From NCBI RefSeq assembly GCF_000383235.1, contig NZ_KB910939.1:1-64000 (forward strand): a stretch of DNA of 64,000 nt. Reading direction: 5' to 3'. A program made the position numbers and the translations under genes. This DNA comes from Bacillus sp. 123MFChir2. GTDB lineage: Bacteria; Bacillota; Bacilli; Bacillales; Bacillaceae_G. Shown here piece after piece: positions 32,788 to 42,021 of the stretch (positions are counted from its first letter, which is position 1; each line of letters begins with the position of its first letter). The notes beneath the pieces were generated by a model, which worked only from the letters and a program-made list of their open reading frames with translations, had not been told where the DNA came from and did no database searches.

Positions 32788-33627
32788 TTGAAACGCTATT
32801 TTATCAACAATGGGAAAACAGATGTACATATTACAGAATAGGGCAATGAAAATAACCCTGTAATCTTTTGTTTACACGGACTAGGTAGCACTAGCCTGAG
32901 CTTTATCGAAATTGCTGAAGAGCTCAAAGGAGAATACAGATTGATTGCAATTGATGCGCCTGGGCACGGTAAAACTTCTCCCTTTGAACAAGCTGAAGAA
33001 TACGAAATGCCTCGTTTGACAACGTGGCTAAACAATTTATTGAATCATCTTGAGATTAATCAATTTTATTTTTTATCACACTCATGGGAAAGTTTTGTAT
33101 CTTTGTTTTATTTAGCGGAATATCCAGAAAGAGTAAAGGGTTCCATTCTTATTGATGGTGGCTATCAAACGAAAAGCCTTAAGGAACAAACTATGGAAGA
33201 AGAAGTCGCTTACCATGAAAAAGATTTTGAGGAATATGTATTTGATGATTGGAAAGGTTTCTTCAAAAGTGAAAAAGAGGCATATACAAGGTGGTCTCCA
33301 CTCATAGAAATGGCAGTAAAGGATCTTGGCCTAGAAAAGAACAATAAAATATATTGGCACGCAAGAGGCGTAACAGGTGGAAATATTGTGAAAGCGATGC
33401 ATAAACACGAAACAGTAGATATTTATGGAAACCTCCCAACTAATATTATTTTACTCAGAGCTACATTACCGAGCAGCATGGATGAATATCGAGCTGAGAC
33501 AGCTAACATTTTTGAGCAGAAAACAAGCGGAACAGTAAAACGAATTCCTAATACTACTCACATGCTACATTGGGATAATCCAGGGGTTGTAGTAGAGGAG
33601 ATAAGGAAGAATTGGTCTTGCTCCTAG
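32788..33627 (+). pseudogene. Alpha/beta hydrolase gene with an amber stop at codon 18
   Basis: From TTG 32788 (GGGGA upstream) the frame reads MKRYFINNGKTDVHITE, then TAG (32839-32841), then GNENNPVIFCLHGLGSTSLS and onward to the stop at 33627 with no shift. In relatives the position is a Trp (E-W-G), so a single TGG to TAG change explains the break. The later sequence has IAIDAPGHGKT and a catalytic-His region (IPNTTHMLHWDNP). The nucleophile elbow is SHSWESF where the family has SHSWGG, a second sign of decay. A TTG at 32941 could start a shortened product lacking the first strand and oxyanion loop. Confidence 0.8.
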
Positions 33628-33630
33628 TGA

Positions 33631-33673
33631 ATTCCCCCACTTTAAAAGCTAATGTGTTTTAAAGTGGGGGAAA
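33631..33673. terminator. Strong bidirectional terminator
   Basis: Long arms (33631-33647 and 33657-33673) with a CCCCCAC/GTGGGGG core and A/T flanks, between converging genes. Confidence 0.93.
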
Positions 33674-33685
33674 TTCTCTACATAT

Positions 33686-34882
33686 TCACTTTTTCACATT
33701 CTCAAACTCTTGTTTAATGTTTGCTAACAATGATTCCTCTGTAATTAAGCGATAAGCCGTTAGTGCTAATGCTTTTGCTCCAACGATTAATGCTTCATCT
33801 CCTCTTTCAGATCGTGCCGCTTCTCGAAATGCGTCTGTATGTGCAACTAAATCATCACTACCAATTTTAATGTAAGGATGAATTGTCGGGATTATTTGAC
33901 TAACGTTTCCAGCGTCGGTAGAACCAATGCCAATTCGTTCATCACGATGAACATTTTCTCCTAATTCTTCTAGTTCTTCAGCCACTATCGCATTAAATGC
34001 TTGGTTAATTACTAAGTTATCAATCTCATTTTGAAATTGTTCAATCTTTACTGTTGTACCGGTCGCAAGCGCAGCTCCTTGTGCGATGTTACGAACCTTT
34101 TCTGTAATTTCTGTGCATCGTTCTCTCGTTTTTGCTCGAATAAAGAAGCGGGCAGATGCGTAATTTGGAATAATATTTGGTGCTTTTCCACCATCTGTAA
34201 TGATCCCATGAATACGCACGTCGGTAGGCAACTGTTGACGAAGCGCATTAATACTATTAAATAATTGTAAAACAGCGTCCAATGCATTAATTCCCGCTTC
34301 TGGTGATGCAGCAGCATGAGCTGATTTTCCATAAAAATGAAAATCTAGTGGATCTAATGCGAGAGATGGACTAGTTGTTGCTGTTTTCCCGCTTGGATGG
34401 ATCATAAGTGCTGCATCAATACCTTTAAACAAGCCTGCTTTTACATAACTTCCTTTTGCACTTCCGTTCAGTCCTCCTTCTTCTGCCGGTGTACCAAACA
34501 CAACAACTTCTCCGCCAATTTCTTCAATCACCTCTGATAAAGCAATTGCCGCAGCTGTGCTAATTGTTCCAATTAAATTATGTCCACAGGCGTGACCTAA
34601 ACCTGGGAGCGCATCATATTCTGCTAAAAAAGCAATTGTAGGTCCTTTCTTTCCAGAGCTTTTTCTCGCAATAAAACCCGTTTCATGACCAGCGATATGA
34701 TGTTGAAGTTGAAAACCCGCACTTCCAAGTAATAAACTAAGCGTTTTGGATGCAAAAAACTCTTGGTTTCCAATTTCGGGATTCTCATAAATTGTATGAC
34801 TCGTTTTTATGTAACGATCTCTTTTCTCCTCAATACTTTGCACAATTTTAGTTCGATGCGTAGTAATTTGTATAACTCCCAT
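33686..34882 (-). CDS. M20-family amidohydrolase under SAM-riboswitch control
   Basis: 398 residues of the M20D (AbgB/YxeP/AmhX-like) metallo-amidohydrolase group. Metal ligands are in LGHACGHN (H97, C99, H101) and GTPAEEGG (E134, E135). The lid domain has GKSAHAAASPEAGINALDAV. The enzyme removes an N-acyl group from an amino acid or small amide in the cytoplasm. An S-box lies in its leader, so a substrate in methionine or sulfur metabolism, such as an N-acylated sulfur amino acid, is likely; this is inference. AAAGGGG precedes ATG 34882. Confidence 0.85.
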   Translation of the reverse strand: MGVIQITTHRTKIVQSIEEKRDRYIKTSHTIYENPEIGNQEFFASKTLSLLLGSAGFQLQHHIAGHETGFIARKSSGKKGPTIAFLAEYDALPGLGHACGHNLIGTISTAAAIALSEVIEEIGGEVVVFGTPAEEGGLNGSAKGSYVKAGLFKGIDAALMIHPSGKTATTSPSLALDPLDFHFYGKSAHAAASPEAGINALDAVLQLFNSINALRQQLPTDVRIHGIITDGGKAPNIIPNYASARFFIRAKTRERCTEITEKVRNIAQGAALATGTTVKIEQFQNEIDNLVINQAFNAIVAEELEELGENVHRDERIGIGSTDAGNVSQIIPTIHPYIKIGSDDLVAHTDAFREAARSERGDEALIVGAKALALTAYRLITEESLLANIKQEFENVKK

Positions 34883-34911
34883 ATTTCATTCCCCTTTCAA
34901 TATACAAAATA

Positions 34912-34942
34912 AAAAACCTCATTCTAAAAGATAGAAAGAGGT
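34912..34942 (-). terminator. S-box terminator before the M20 hydrolase
   Basis: On the minus strand AACCTC-TTTCTA pairs with TAGAAT-GAGGTT and is followed by a T6 run. It lies between the S-box aptamer and the ATG. Confidence 0.85.
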
Positions 34943-34979
34943 TTCGTAGTATACACAATACATATACTTATGCCATCTT

Positions 34980-35082
34980 TCTTATCTTTCAAGCCTTACA
35001 CTTGCTGGAATTGGCACAGTATTCATAATGAATCCGCTGCCGAGGCTTCAAAGGGCCAGTCCCTCCACCTCTCATGATAAGA
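34980..35082 (-). promoter_or_regulatory. SAM-I riboswitch (S-box) of the M20 hydrolase
   Basis: Read on the minus strand: CTTATCATGAGAGGTGGAGG, then GACTGGCCC, GAAGCCTCGGCA, then GTGCCAATTCCAGCAAG and CTTGAAAGATAAG, the full set of conserved S-box blocks including the closing P1 helix. A sigma-A promoter lies just upstream: TTGACT (35148-35153 on plus coordinates), 17 bases, TAGAAT (35125-35130). SAM should promote termination at 34912-34942. Confidence 0.95.
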
Positions 35083-35160
35083 AATTTAAAGTATTCATAT
35101 AGGATTAATTTTGAAATTATTTTCATTCTAATTTCATCATGAACAAAAGTCAAGAAAATT

Positions 35161-37446
35161 CTATATTTTTATATCTAAAAACCCTTTTAGTACTCCAACT
35201 GTTTGCGGTGCTTGTAGTCTCGCTGTTATATACGGAAATTCTGGACTACCATCAAAGATCATCTGAGATGTTAACGGGGCACCTACCCACATGATATCAT
35301 CATCATCGATGATAACAAATGGCATCACTTTATTTTGACGATGCACTTGTACGTTTTTTATCGGAACTTGACCTTCTGTATAGATCATTACCGACGCTTC
35401 TACACGTGCTAATGCTTGCCATACTCTTTTATCTATACGACTTGAATTAGGAATAGATACAATGATTTTCTTTTTCGCTGAGATCATATCTTTTAATAAT
35501 ACTTTCGTCTCTTCTTTGCTTGTTTGTACAAACCATCGCAATCTTTTCGTAATCTTCCGCTCTAAAATTGATCTTGATGTTGTGCGATCATACACATCTC
35601 CCTGCTTGTGTAAATGAGACGTTAAATGCGATAAAGCCTGTTTTCGCGAAAGGTTTTGCCTCATATATTGACAATCTGATAGCTGAATAAATTTCCCTCT
35701 CGCTCTCGTTACCGCAACATTAACGAGACGGTGATTTTTTTTGTCAAAGAAGAGCACACCCGGCCGTTCTTGCGGATAGCTATCAACTGTATCGAACAAA
35801 ATCATATCACGCTCAGATCCCTGGAATTTATGAACTGTTGCTGCTAGTACAGGCGCATTTTTGAACTTTGTTTTCTGAAGCAATTCCCTGATGCACGTTG
35901 ATAAAAAGCGTGACTGGGCACGATATGGTGTTACAATACCGATTGACGATATTCCATCCACTAAACCAATTAAGGTAAGTTGCATCGCTAATAATCCAGA
36001 AAAGATATTATAACGTGAACTAGATGCAGCATCTTTTAATGAATAAGCGCCCATATTACTTGTATCTAGTAAAACCGCAGCTTCTTTCATGAAAGGCTGT
36101 AAAGTTGCAATATTATTTCGCTCAGTCACAGAAGGATGGTCGAACACTTCGTTTTTATAAATAAACTCATTCGTAAAACTAGAAATATGCGGATGCATAC
36201 GACGCTGTTCTCTAAGCATATATAAATTCGGATGCTTTATACGTTCATTTACCGCATCTACTATGCCAGCATGGTAAAACACGTCTTCTTTTAACCACTT
36301 ATTCACAAGCTCACCGTTCGACAATGCAATTGGTGGTAATTGTAGAAAGTCTCCGCACACGACAATACGCTTTCCTAAAGAAGCTGCTAAGGCAATTTGC
36401 GGAACATATGCCATACTTACTTCATCGACGACAACAAGATCGAACGTTCTTTCATAAACAAGTGAATCGATTGCACATTTTGATAATGTTGCCCCAATGA
36501 CTTTGGCATTTTCAATATACTCTTTTTCGACCTCTTTCACTTTTGCTTTTTGCTTTCGAAGATCGCCCTCTATTTCCTGCATTTTTCTTTTTTCAGCAGA
36601 AGTCGCTTTATAAGAAAGAATTTTTTGTCTTAATTCTTGTCTTAATTCTTCTAAATAGAGCCTCTCTTCTTCCCATTCTTCATTTGTTGATTCAACTAAT
36701 CGCGTAGTTAGTAACGTTTCATGATTACGAATTTGGTCATTTTGACTAAAACCATACCGAATCACCTCTCCCGGTACCCACTTCTCTTTTTTCTCAATTT
36801 GTTTTGTTACTTCGCCCATTAATACATCAACGGCTGCATTACTATGAGCTAATACAAGAACAGATTTCCCACTTTGATAATGAGCTGCAATAATGCGCGA
36901 TAAATTGTATGATTTCCCAGTTCCCGGCGGTCCCCAGACGTATGTTGTTGCATTATAAAACGAACGATACGCAAGTTCATTTTTCTCTTTTTTCATTTTC
37001 ACAATATGTTTTGGTTCACTTGTTCCTTGTAGTAACCGCTTCACGCGCTGACGTCTTTGTTTATCTTTTCTTACTTCTTTTAAACGTTCTTGCAAGTGTT
37101 CTAATAGCTGCCACGGCTCACTATATAATGCAGCTTCCTGTATATGATGTTGCATGTAACAATTAAGTTTGACTTCAATATCTAATCCTTGAACAGATAA
37201 TACTTCCCCAGTTGCTTCCTCACCGTCAAATTCAATTCGAATCGGTGTTCCGTCCGGTAAACTTACTTCAGAAATAAGCTGAAATACATAGACACTACTT
37301 TCATAGTCTGTATATAAAAAACGTCCATTTATAATAGACAGTTTACTTCCACCAATTGTCTTCCAGTGTTTAATTTCATATGTTAATGCTTCATGCCACT
37401 CTTTCATCGTTTCTGTTAATGAAGGAGTTTGCGCAGATGTAATCAT
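35161..37446 (-). CDS. Superfamily 1 (UPF1/DNA2-like) helicase
   Basis: 761 residues. Motif I is WGPPGTGKSYNLSR (about 171-184), motif Ia is VLVLAHSNAAVD, motif II is LVVVDEVSMA, motif III is CGDFLQLPP, and motifs V-VI are ATVHKFQGSERDMILFD and VNVAVTRARGKFI. This is the SF1B order. A charged coiled-coil insertion separates motifs Ia and II. The last 100 residues (LLKDMISAKKKIIVSIPNSS, VIIDDDDIMWVGAPL) look like a phospholipase-D-like module, as in several bacterial UPF1-like proteins. The start is ATG 37446, 8 bases after AAGGAG. The biological role is unknown. Confidence 0.85.
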   Translation of the reverse strand: MITSAQTPSLTETMKEWHEALTYEIKHWKTIGGSKLSIINGRFLYTDYESSVYVFQLISEVSLPDGTPIRIEFDGEEATGEVLSVQGLDIEVKLNCYMQHHIQEAALYSEPWQLLEHLQERLKEVRKDKQRRQRVKRLLQGTSEPKHIVKMKKEKNELAYRSFYNATTYVWGPPGTGKSYNLSRIIAAHYQSGKSVLVLAHSNAAVDVLMGEVTKQIEKKEKWVPGEVIRYGFSQNDQIRNHETLLTTRLVESTNEEWEEERLYLEELRQELRQKILSYKATSAEKRKMQEIEGDLRKQKAKVKEVEKEYIENAKVIGATLSKCAIDSLVYERTFDLVVVDEVSMAYVPQIALAASLGKRIVVCGDFLQLPPIALSNGELVNKWLKEDVFYHAGIVDAVNERIKHPNLYMLREQRRMHPHISSFTNEFIYKNEVFDHPSVTERNNIATLQPFMKEAAVLLDTSNMGAYSLKDAASSSRYNIFSGLLAMQLTLIGLVDGISSIGIVTPYRAQSRFLSTCIRELLQKTKFKNAPVLAATVHKFQGSERDMILFDTVDSYPQERPGVLFFDKKNHRLVNVAVTRARGKFIQLSDCQYMRQNLSRKQALSHLTSHLHKQGDVYDRTTSRSILERKITKRLRWFVQTSKEETKVLLKDMISAKKKIIVSIPNSSRIDKRVWQALARVEASVMIYTEGQVPIKNVQVHRQNKVMPFVIIDDDDIMWVGAPLTSQMIFDGSPEFPYITARLQAPQTVGVLKGFLDIKI

Positions 37447-37565
37447 GTTTATGTCTCCTTCCTCTACTGCAAACATACTTTCTCACTATACCACAAACCT
37501 ATAGCTTGATTAAAAGTGAAATGCTTCCTGCTAAAAAATAGATTAAGTGTTTTGAAATAGAATAT

Positions 37566-37597
37566 AAAAAACGCAGCAAAATTTCACTGCGGTTTTT
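37566..37597. terminator. Terminator-like hairpin upstream of the helicase gene
   Basis: ACGCAG (37571-37576) and CTGCGGT (from 37588) arms with A5 and T5 tracts. No gene ends here now on either strand, so it may be left over from a lost gene. Confidence 0.6.
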
Positions 37598-37639
37598 CGT
37601 TTTATCAATCCTTTTTGTACAAGCTTTCTATTAAATTTT

Positions 37640-37737
37640 TTAACATCTAATTCGCTGCTATACAAAATAAAACCTGATCTTTCTCCTTTTGTTTTCAACC
37701 ATGCACGTGGCAGGAAAAGGGTGTTTTTATTAACGGG
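37640..37737. repeat. Truncated TATATAAAT-family repeat
   Basis: Contains AACATCTAATTCGCTGCTAT, CTTTTGTTTTCAACCATGCA and CACGTGGCAGGAAAAGG, blocks of the same family read in the reverse orientation. The terminal TATATAAAT ends are missing. Confidence 0.55.
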
Positions 37738-38076
37738 TTCGGTTATTGGGGAGAAAACAATTAAGTTGTTATATCAATGTTTTAGTTAATTTAGCATAAT
37801 AATTAGCACATCAATATGCATACAAATTGAAACTGCCCCATAAATTTATGGGGTGTTGTTAAAACGAAATCAAACGGAGTAATGGAAATACCCGCGCAAC
37901 GATTGGATATTTCAGATAAAAAGTTTGATTTAAAAGATATCATTTACCTAAAGTAGTTCGATTAATATTAAGTGAACTTATTTTTAGAAAAATGTGTTAA
38001 AATAAACCAATAGATTGTGCAGGTTGTACCTAAACTAACAGGTTAAATTATATTGTTTTAGAAAGGTTGTGCTTAT
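37738..38076. other. Spacer with a palindrome and a possible coding relic
   Basis: A perfect 18-bp palindrome lies at 37836-37853 (CCCCATAAATTTATGGGG). About 30 codons near 37865-37957 read NGVMEIPAQRLDISDKKFDL but have no start or ribosome site; this may be a gene relic. The promoter of the 38077 gene should lie at about 37980-38040. Confidence 0.35.
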
Positions 38077-38388
38077 TTGGAAAACAAAATGGTTATTCCA
38101 AAAAAGAACGGTATAATTAGCTATATTTCTTTGGTTTTTGGAATTTTTTGCTTTTTTATTGTTTTTGTAACACCGACAAGAATAGCAAATATCGGAAATT
38201 TAGTTGGAGATTATATAACATTTTTTCTTACGGGAATAGGTATCGTACTTTCTATAATTGGGATAGTGAAGAAAACAGAGAAAAATGTAATTCCTATAAT
38301 ATCTTTAATCCTTTCCTCCTCCTTCTTTATATTTTGGATAATCACGATTTTCTTATTGTTTACTGGTCAAATTGAATTTGCTCCGTAG
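38077..38388 (+). CDS. Small membrane protein, unknown function
   Basis: 103 residues with three hydrophobic segments (about 13-32, 46-63 and 73-97) and a short basic N terminus (KMVIPKKNG), so the N terminus is probably inside. The start is TTG 38077 with GAAAGG upstream; an ATG four codons later is possible. It resembles the many small DUF4190-like or unassigned Bacillus membrane proteins but I cannot place it in a family. A strong terminator follows. Confidence 0.6.
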   Translation: MENKMVIPKKNGIISYISLVFGIFCFFIVFVTPTRIANIGNLVGDYITFFLTGIGIVLSIIGIVKKTEKNVIPIISLILSSSFFIFWIITIFLLFTGQIEFAP

Positions 38389-38442
38389 TGTGCAAATACT
38401 TTAAAACGTTAGTTCAATAAGGACTGTAAAATATTTTGTTAA

Positions 38443-38469
38443 AAAACGCTCAGAAATCTGAGCGTTTTT
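38443..38469 (+). terminator. Terminator after the small membrane protein gene
   Basis: Arms AAAACGCTCAG (38443-38453) and CTGAGCGTTTT (38458-38468) with an AAAT loop and T-run. Confidence 0.92.
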
Positions 38470-38539
38470 GCTTGTTATTTATCTTGCTAATTTGCTGATT
38501 AGCAAATATTCACATTGTTATTAGCATTTTTCTCCCTGT

Positions 38540-38586
38540 CAACCGAACTCGTTAGGTTTTTATGTCATTTTTTAATTTGGATATAT
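38540..38586. repeat. Right-end remnant of the TATATAAAT repeat family
   Basis: Only the end block GGTTTTTATGTCATTTTTTA then ATTTGGATATAT is left, next to the hssS stop codon. Confidence 0.45.
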
Positions 38587-38589
38587 CTC

Positions 38590-39966
38590 CTATTTTGGAA
38601 GGTAAATGGTAAACGCAGTCCCCTCACCTTTCACACTTTGTACAGTAATACTTCCTTCATGAAGGTCAATAATTTTTTTCACAATCGAAAGCCCAAGGCC
38701 ACTACCTTCGATTGTTCTATTTCGTGCCTCATCCACTTTGTAGAATCGGTCAAAAATCTTGTCAATCTCATTTTCACTCATACCAAGCCCTGTGTCAGAA
38801 ATCGTGAGACACAATTCTGTTTCTTTCTCTTCCCCATAAAACGAAATAGTCCCGCCACTTTCTGTGAATTTAATGCTATTCGTCAGTAAATTTGTCCACA
38901 CTTGATGAAGCAGGTTTTCATCTCCGTGCACCTGTATACTTGGAACATCCAGTTCCAGCGCGACATCTTTTTCACGCCATTGCCACTCTAACATAAAAAT
39001 AACATCTCTTATTTGCTTACCTACATCAAATGTTTTTTTATCTAACACTCTTTCTTCTTTATCAAGAGACGCAAGCGTTAATAATTGCTTACACAAACTA
39101 GACATGCGTCTACTTTCTGATTCAATAATTTTCAAATAGCGCTTACGCTCAGATTCGCTCATCTCATTTGTTTGTAACGTCTTCGAAAACCCTTGAATCG
39201 ATGAAAGCGGAGATTGAAATTCATGGGAAACGTTTGAAACAAACTCTTGTCGCATTTGATCTAAATCCTTTAAGCTTTTCGCCATTTTCCGAAAACTGAC
39301 AGCCAGTGTTCCAATTTCATCTTTTCGATATTCTGGCAGAGCTACTTCATACTCTCCATTTGCAATTTTTTTAGTTGCCCTGGTAAAAAGCTGAATCGGA
39401 CGTACAATAAACCGAGCTGCAATTGCAATACAAATAATACTTAATCCGACCATTAAACATAATAATACAGAAAAGAAAATACGCATTTCACCAAATTGCT
39501 GCTGAATATCTGGACGAATAAAGAGTGCATACTGCTTATCATCATGTTGAATTGGAATACCAATACTATTTAAAAGTTCATTATCAAAAAACCCTGTTAT
39601 AAATAACCTTGTAGGATACGTCGAAATTCCATTATATGTATGGCCCTTTAATACACTCTCTATTGTTTCGTCACTCACATTAATTTTTCGAAATGCATTT
39701 CCATAACGTTTTCCTTGTTTTTGATCATCTACCACATAAATTTCAAACCCAAGATTAGAAATAGATTTCAAATACTCTTCACGATTTTGTTCATCGGACT
39801 GCTCATATAAATGCTTCACTTCTTGTGCGTATTTCAAAATCTTTTCACTGTTATATGGTTTCAAATACAGATGATAATACACATTCGATAATAAAAACCC
39901 AATCATACTACTAACTAACATTATTACAATAGAAATTAAAACAAACCGTGAATATAATGATCGCAT
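38590..39966 (-). CDS. hssS: Sensor histidine kinase, HssS-like (heme sensing)
   Basis: 458 residues: membrane helix 1 (LISIVIMLVSSMIGFLL), an extracellular sensor of about 130 residues, helix 2 (FFSVLLCLMVGLSIICIAI), HAMP, HisKA with H248 (SNVSHEFQSPLSSI) and HATPase_c (LLTNSIKF, SDTGLGM, EGSGLGLSIVK). The sensor shares LSNVYYHLYLK, LFITGFFDN and FIRPDIQQQFGEMR with staphylococcal HssS, which senses heme overload. It starts one base after the hssR stop. HssRS normally activates hrtAB; no hrtAB genes lie beside this pair. Confidence 0.75.
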   Translation of the reverse strand: MRSLYSRFVLISIVIMLVSSMIGFLLSNVYYHLYLKPYNSEKILKYAQEVKHLYEQSDEQNREEYLKSISNLGFEIYVVDDQKQGKRYGNAFRKINVSDETIESVLKGHTYNGISTYPTRLFITGFFDNELLNSIGIPIQHDDKQYALFIRPDIQQQFGEMRIFFSVLLCLMVGLSIICIAIAARFIVRPIQLFTRATKKIANGEYEVALPEYRKDEIGTLAVSFRKMAKSLKDLDQMRQEFVSNVSHEFQSPLSSIQGFSKTLQTNEMSESERKRYLKIIESESRRMSSLCKQLLTLASLDKEERVLDKKTFDVGKQIRDVIFMLEWQWREKDVALELDVPSIQVHGDENLLHQVWTNLLTNSIKFTESGGTISFYGEEKETELCLTISDTGLGMSENEIDKIFDRFYKVDEARNRTIEGSGLGLSIVKKIIDLHEGSITVQSVKGEGTAFTIYLPK

Positions 39967-39967
39967 T

Positions 39968-40639
39968 TTATTTCAACTCCAATTTATATCCAAGACCACG
40001 TACCGTCTTAATTTGAAAATCATCTGTTCGTTTAGAGAAGCGATCACGCAATCGCTTAATATGGACATCTACAGTGCGCTCATCTCCTGCAAAGTCCACT
40101 CCCCACACAAGTTCAATCAATTCTTCACGAGAAAAAATTCGCCCTGGGTAACTGGCAAGCTGTGATAACAACTCAAATTCTTTTAATGGCAATAAAATGG
40201 TTTGTTCTTGACAACGTACTTCATAGCTTTTTCGATCGATTGTCGTTCCATGCAATTGAATAACATCTGCACTTAGCATTTGATAACGACGTAACAATGC
40301 TTTCATTCGAAATAATACTTCAGCTGGTTCAAATGGCTTTACAATATAATCATCCGTCCCAACAGAAAAGCCCTTTTCCTTATCTACTAACTGATCTTTT
40401 GCTGTTAGCATAATAACTGGTATATCATAATATTTTCGAATTTCTTCACAAAGTGTGTAACCATCTATATGTGGCATCATGATGTCAACAATGGCTAAAT
40501 GAATCGTTTCTTTCTCTAATATAGACTGTGCTGCTTTTCCATCTTCAGCTTCCCACACTGTATACCCTTCTTTTTGAAGGTGATAGCGAAGAAGCTCTCT
40601 TACATGTAAATCATCATCAGCTAACAAAATATGTATCAT
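39968..40639 (-). CDS. hssR: Response regulator, HssR-like (OmpR/PhoB family)
   Basis: 223 residues. The receiver domain has D9-D10, phospho-acceptor D52 (LAIVDIMMP), T80-type VIMLTAK and VKPFEP. The C-terminal OmpR winged helix includes LPLKEFELLSQLASYPG and GDERTVDVHIKRLRDRF. The sequence closely follows staphylococcal HssR (DIPVIMLTA, GTDDYIVKPFE). First gene of the hssRS pair, transcribed from a promoter near 40680. It should bind hrtAB-type promoters on activation; this is inferred from the family. Confidence 0.78.
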   Translation of the reverse strand: MIHILLADDDLHVRELLRYHLQKEGYTVWEAEDGKAAQSILEKETIHLAIVDIMMPHIDGYTLCEEIRKYYDIPVIMLTAKDQLVDKEKGFSVGTDDYIVKPFEPAEVLFRMKALLRRYQMLSADVIQLHGTTIDRKSYEVRCQEQTILLPLKEFELLSQLASYPGRIFSREELIELVWGVDFAGDERTVDVHIKRLRDRFSKRTDDFQIKTVRGLGYKLELK

Positions 40640-40733
40640 ATATCCAACCCTTTCCTTCAGTCAGTACGACTATACATTATAAGATAGGTACTAAATATGC
40701 AAGAAAAAAAGAGAAAGCAAATTGCTTCCTCTT

Positions 40734-41981
40734 CTATTCTAACGAATGAATAAATAAACCGCTACGAAGCTTTGGTTCAAACCACGTTGATTTTGGCGGC
40801 ATTACTTCCCCTGCATCTGCAATAGCTAATAAATCTTCCATTGTTGTTGGGTACATTGAAAAAGCAACGGCCCATCCTTCCTCATCAACGAGTCTCTCTA
40901 ACGCTTTCAGCCCTCTTATTCCTCCAACAAAATCAATTCTGTCATTTGTACGCGGATCATCAATTTGTAAAATAGTATGCAATAGTTGATCATGTAAAAT
41001 GGATACATCCAGTCTATTTACAACATCATTTTCATCAACTCTGTCTTCTTTCACCGTCAACTTATACCATGCTTTATTCAAATACATTCCAAATGTATGA
41101 CGCTCTGTTGGTTTAAATGGAACCGCTTCTGCTTTTTCTACATAAAAGGTTTGCGATATTGCTTGTAAAAATTGTTCTTTTGATAATCCTTTTATATCTT
41201 TTACAATGCGATTATAATCCCATATTTCTAATTCATCTTTTGGAAAAAGTACAGATAAAAAGTAATTAAATTCTTCTTTACCTGTATAATCATCATGTGC
41301 TTCTCGGCGCATCATTCCTACTTTTACAGCCGATGCAGAGCGGTGATGACCATCAGCAATATATAAAGAAGGGATATCCTCAAACAATTCGATTAATGTA
41401 GCAACGACTTTTTCATCATGAATCATCCACGCTTTATGTCCAATACCATCATCTGCCGTAAAATCATAAACCGGGCTATGCGTTATTTTCCAATTCGCGA
41501 TTACATTTGTAATTTCACTTTTCCCGCGATACGTTACAAAAATAGGCCCTGTATGAGCATTACAGACATCAACATGGCGAATACGATCCTTTTCTTTTTC
41601 AGCTCTCGTCCGCTCATGCTTTTTAATTGTATCGTTGATATATTCATCAATCGATGTACAAACAACCAGACCAGTTTGAGATCGACCATTCATTATAAGT
41701 TCATAAATATACAAACATGGTTGCTCTTCTTGTATAAGTACACCTGATTTCATTAAATACTGTAAATTTCCTTTTGCTTTCTCATATACTTCGCTATCGT
41801 AAGGAGAAATAGATGGATCTAAGTCAATTTCTGCCTTGTCAATATGCAAAAACGAATACGGATTATCTTTCGTAATTTCTTTCGCTTCCTTACTATTGAG
41901 TACATCATATGGAAGAGCAGCTACCTCTTTTGCACGCCCTTGTATAGGACGAATCGCTCGAAATGGTTTAATTGTTACCAC
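40734..41981 (-). CDS. DUF1015 protein of the serine operon
   Basis: 415 residues. The signature segments of DUF1015 are ALPYDVLNSKEA near the start, KHERTRAEKEKDRI, and IADGHHRSASAV in the middle. The family is related to ParB-like free-serine kinases (SbnI, SerK), so a serine kinase or serine-sensing role is plausible. The neighbours serC and serA on the same strand fit well. It follows serA after 40 bases with AGGAGA upstream. There is no terminator between the genes. Confidence 0.85.
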   Translation of the reverse strand: MVTIKPFRAIRPIQGRAKEVAALPYDVLNSKEAKEITKDNPYSFLHIDKAEIDLDPSISPYDSEVYEKAKGNLQYLMKSGVLIQEEQPCLYIYELIMNGRSQTGLVVCTSIDEYINDTIKKHERTRAEKEKDRIRHVDVCNAHTGPIFVTYRGKSEITNVIANWKITHSPVYDFTADDGIGHKAWMIHDEKVVATLIELFEDIPSLYIADGHHRSASAVKVGMMRREAHDDYTGKEEFNYFLSVLFPKDELEIWDYNRIVKDIKGLSKEQFLQAISQTFYVEKAEAVPFKPTERHTFGMYLNKAWYKLTVKEDRVDENDVVNRLDVSILHDQLLHTILQIDDPRTNDRIDFVGGIRGLKALERLVDEEGWAVAFSMYPTTMEDLLAIADAGEVMPPKSTWFEPKLRSGLFIHSLE

Positions 41982-42021
41982 TGAAATCTCTCCTTATCTA
42001 CATTAACAGGTACCAATTGGT

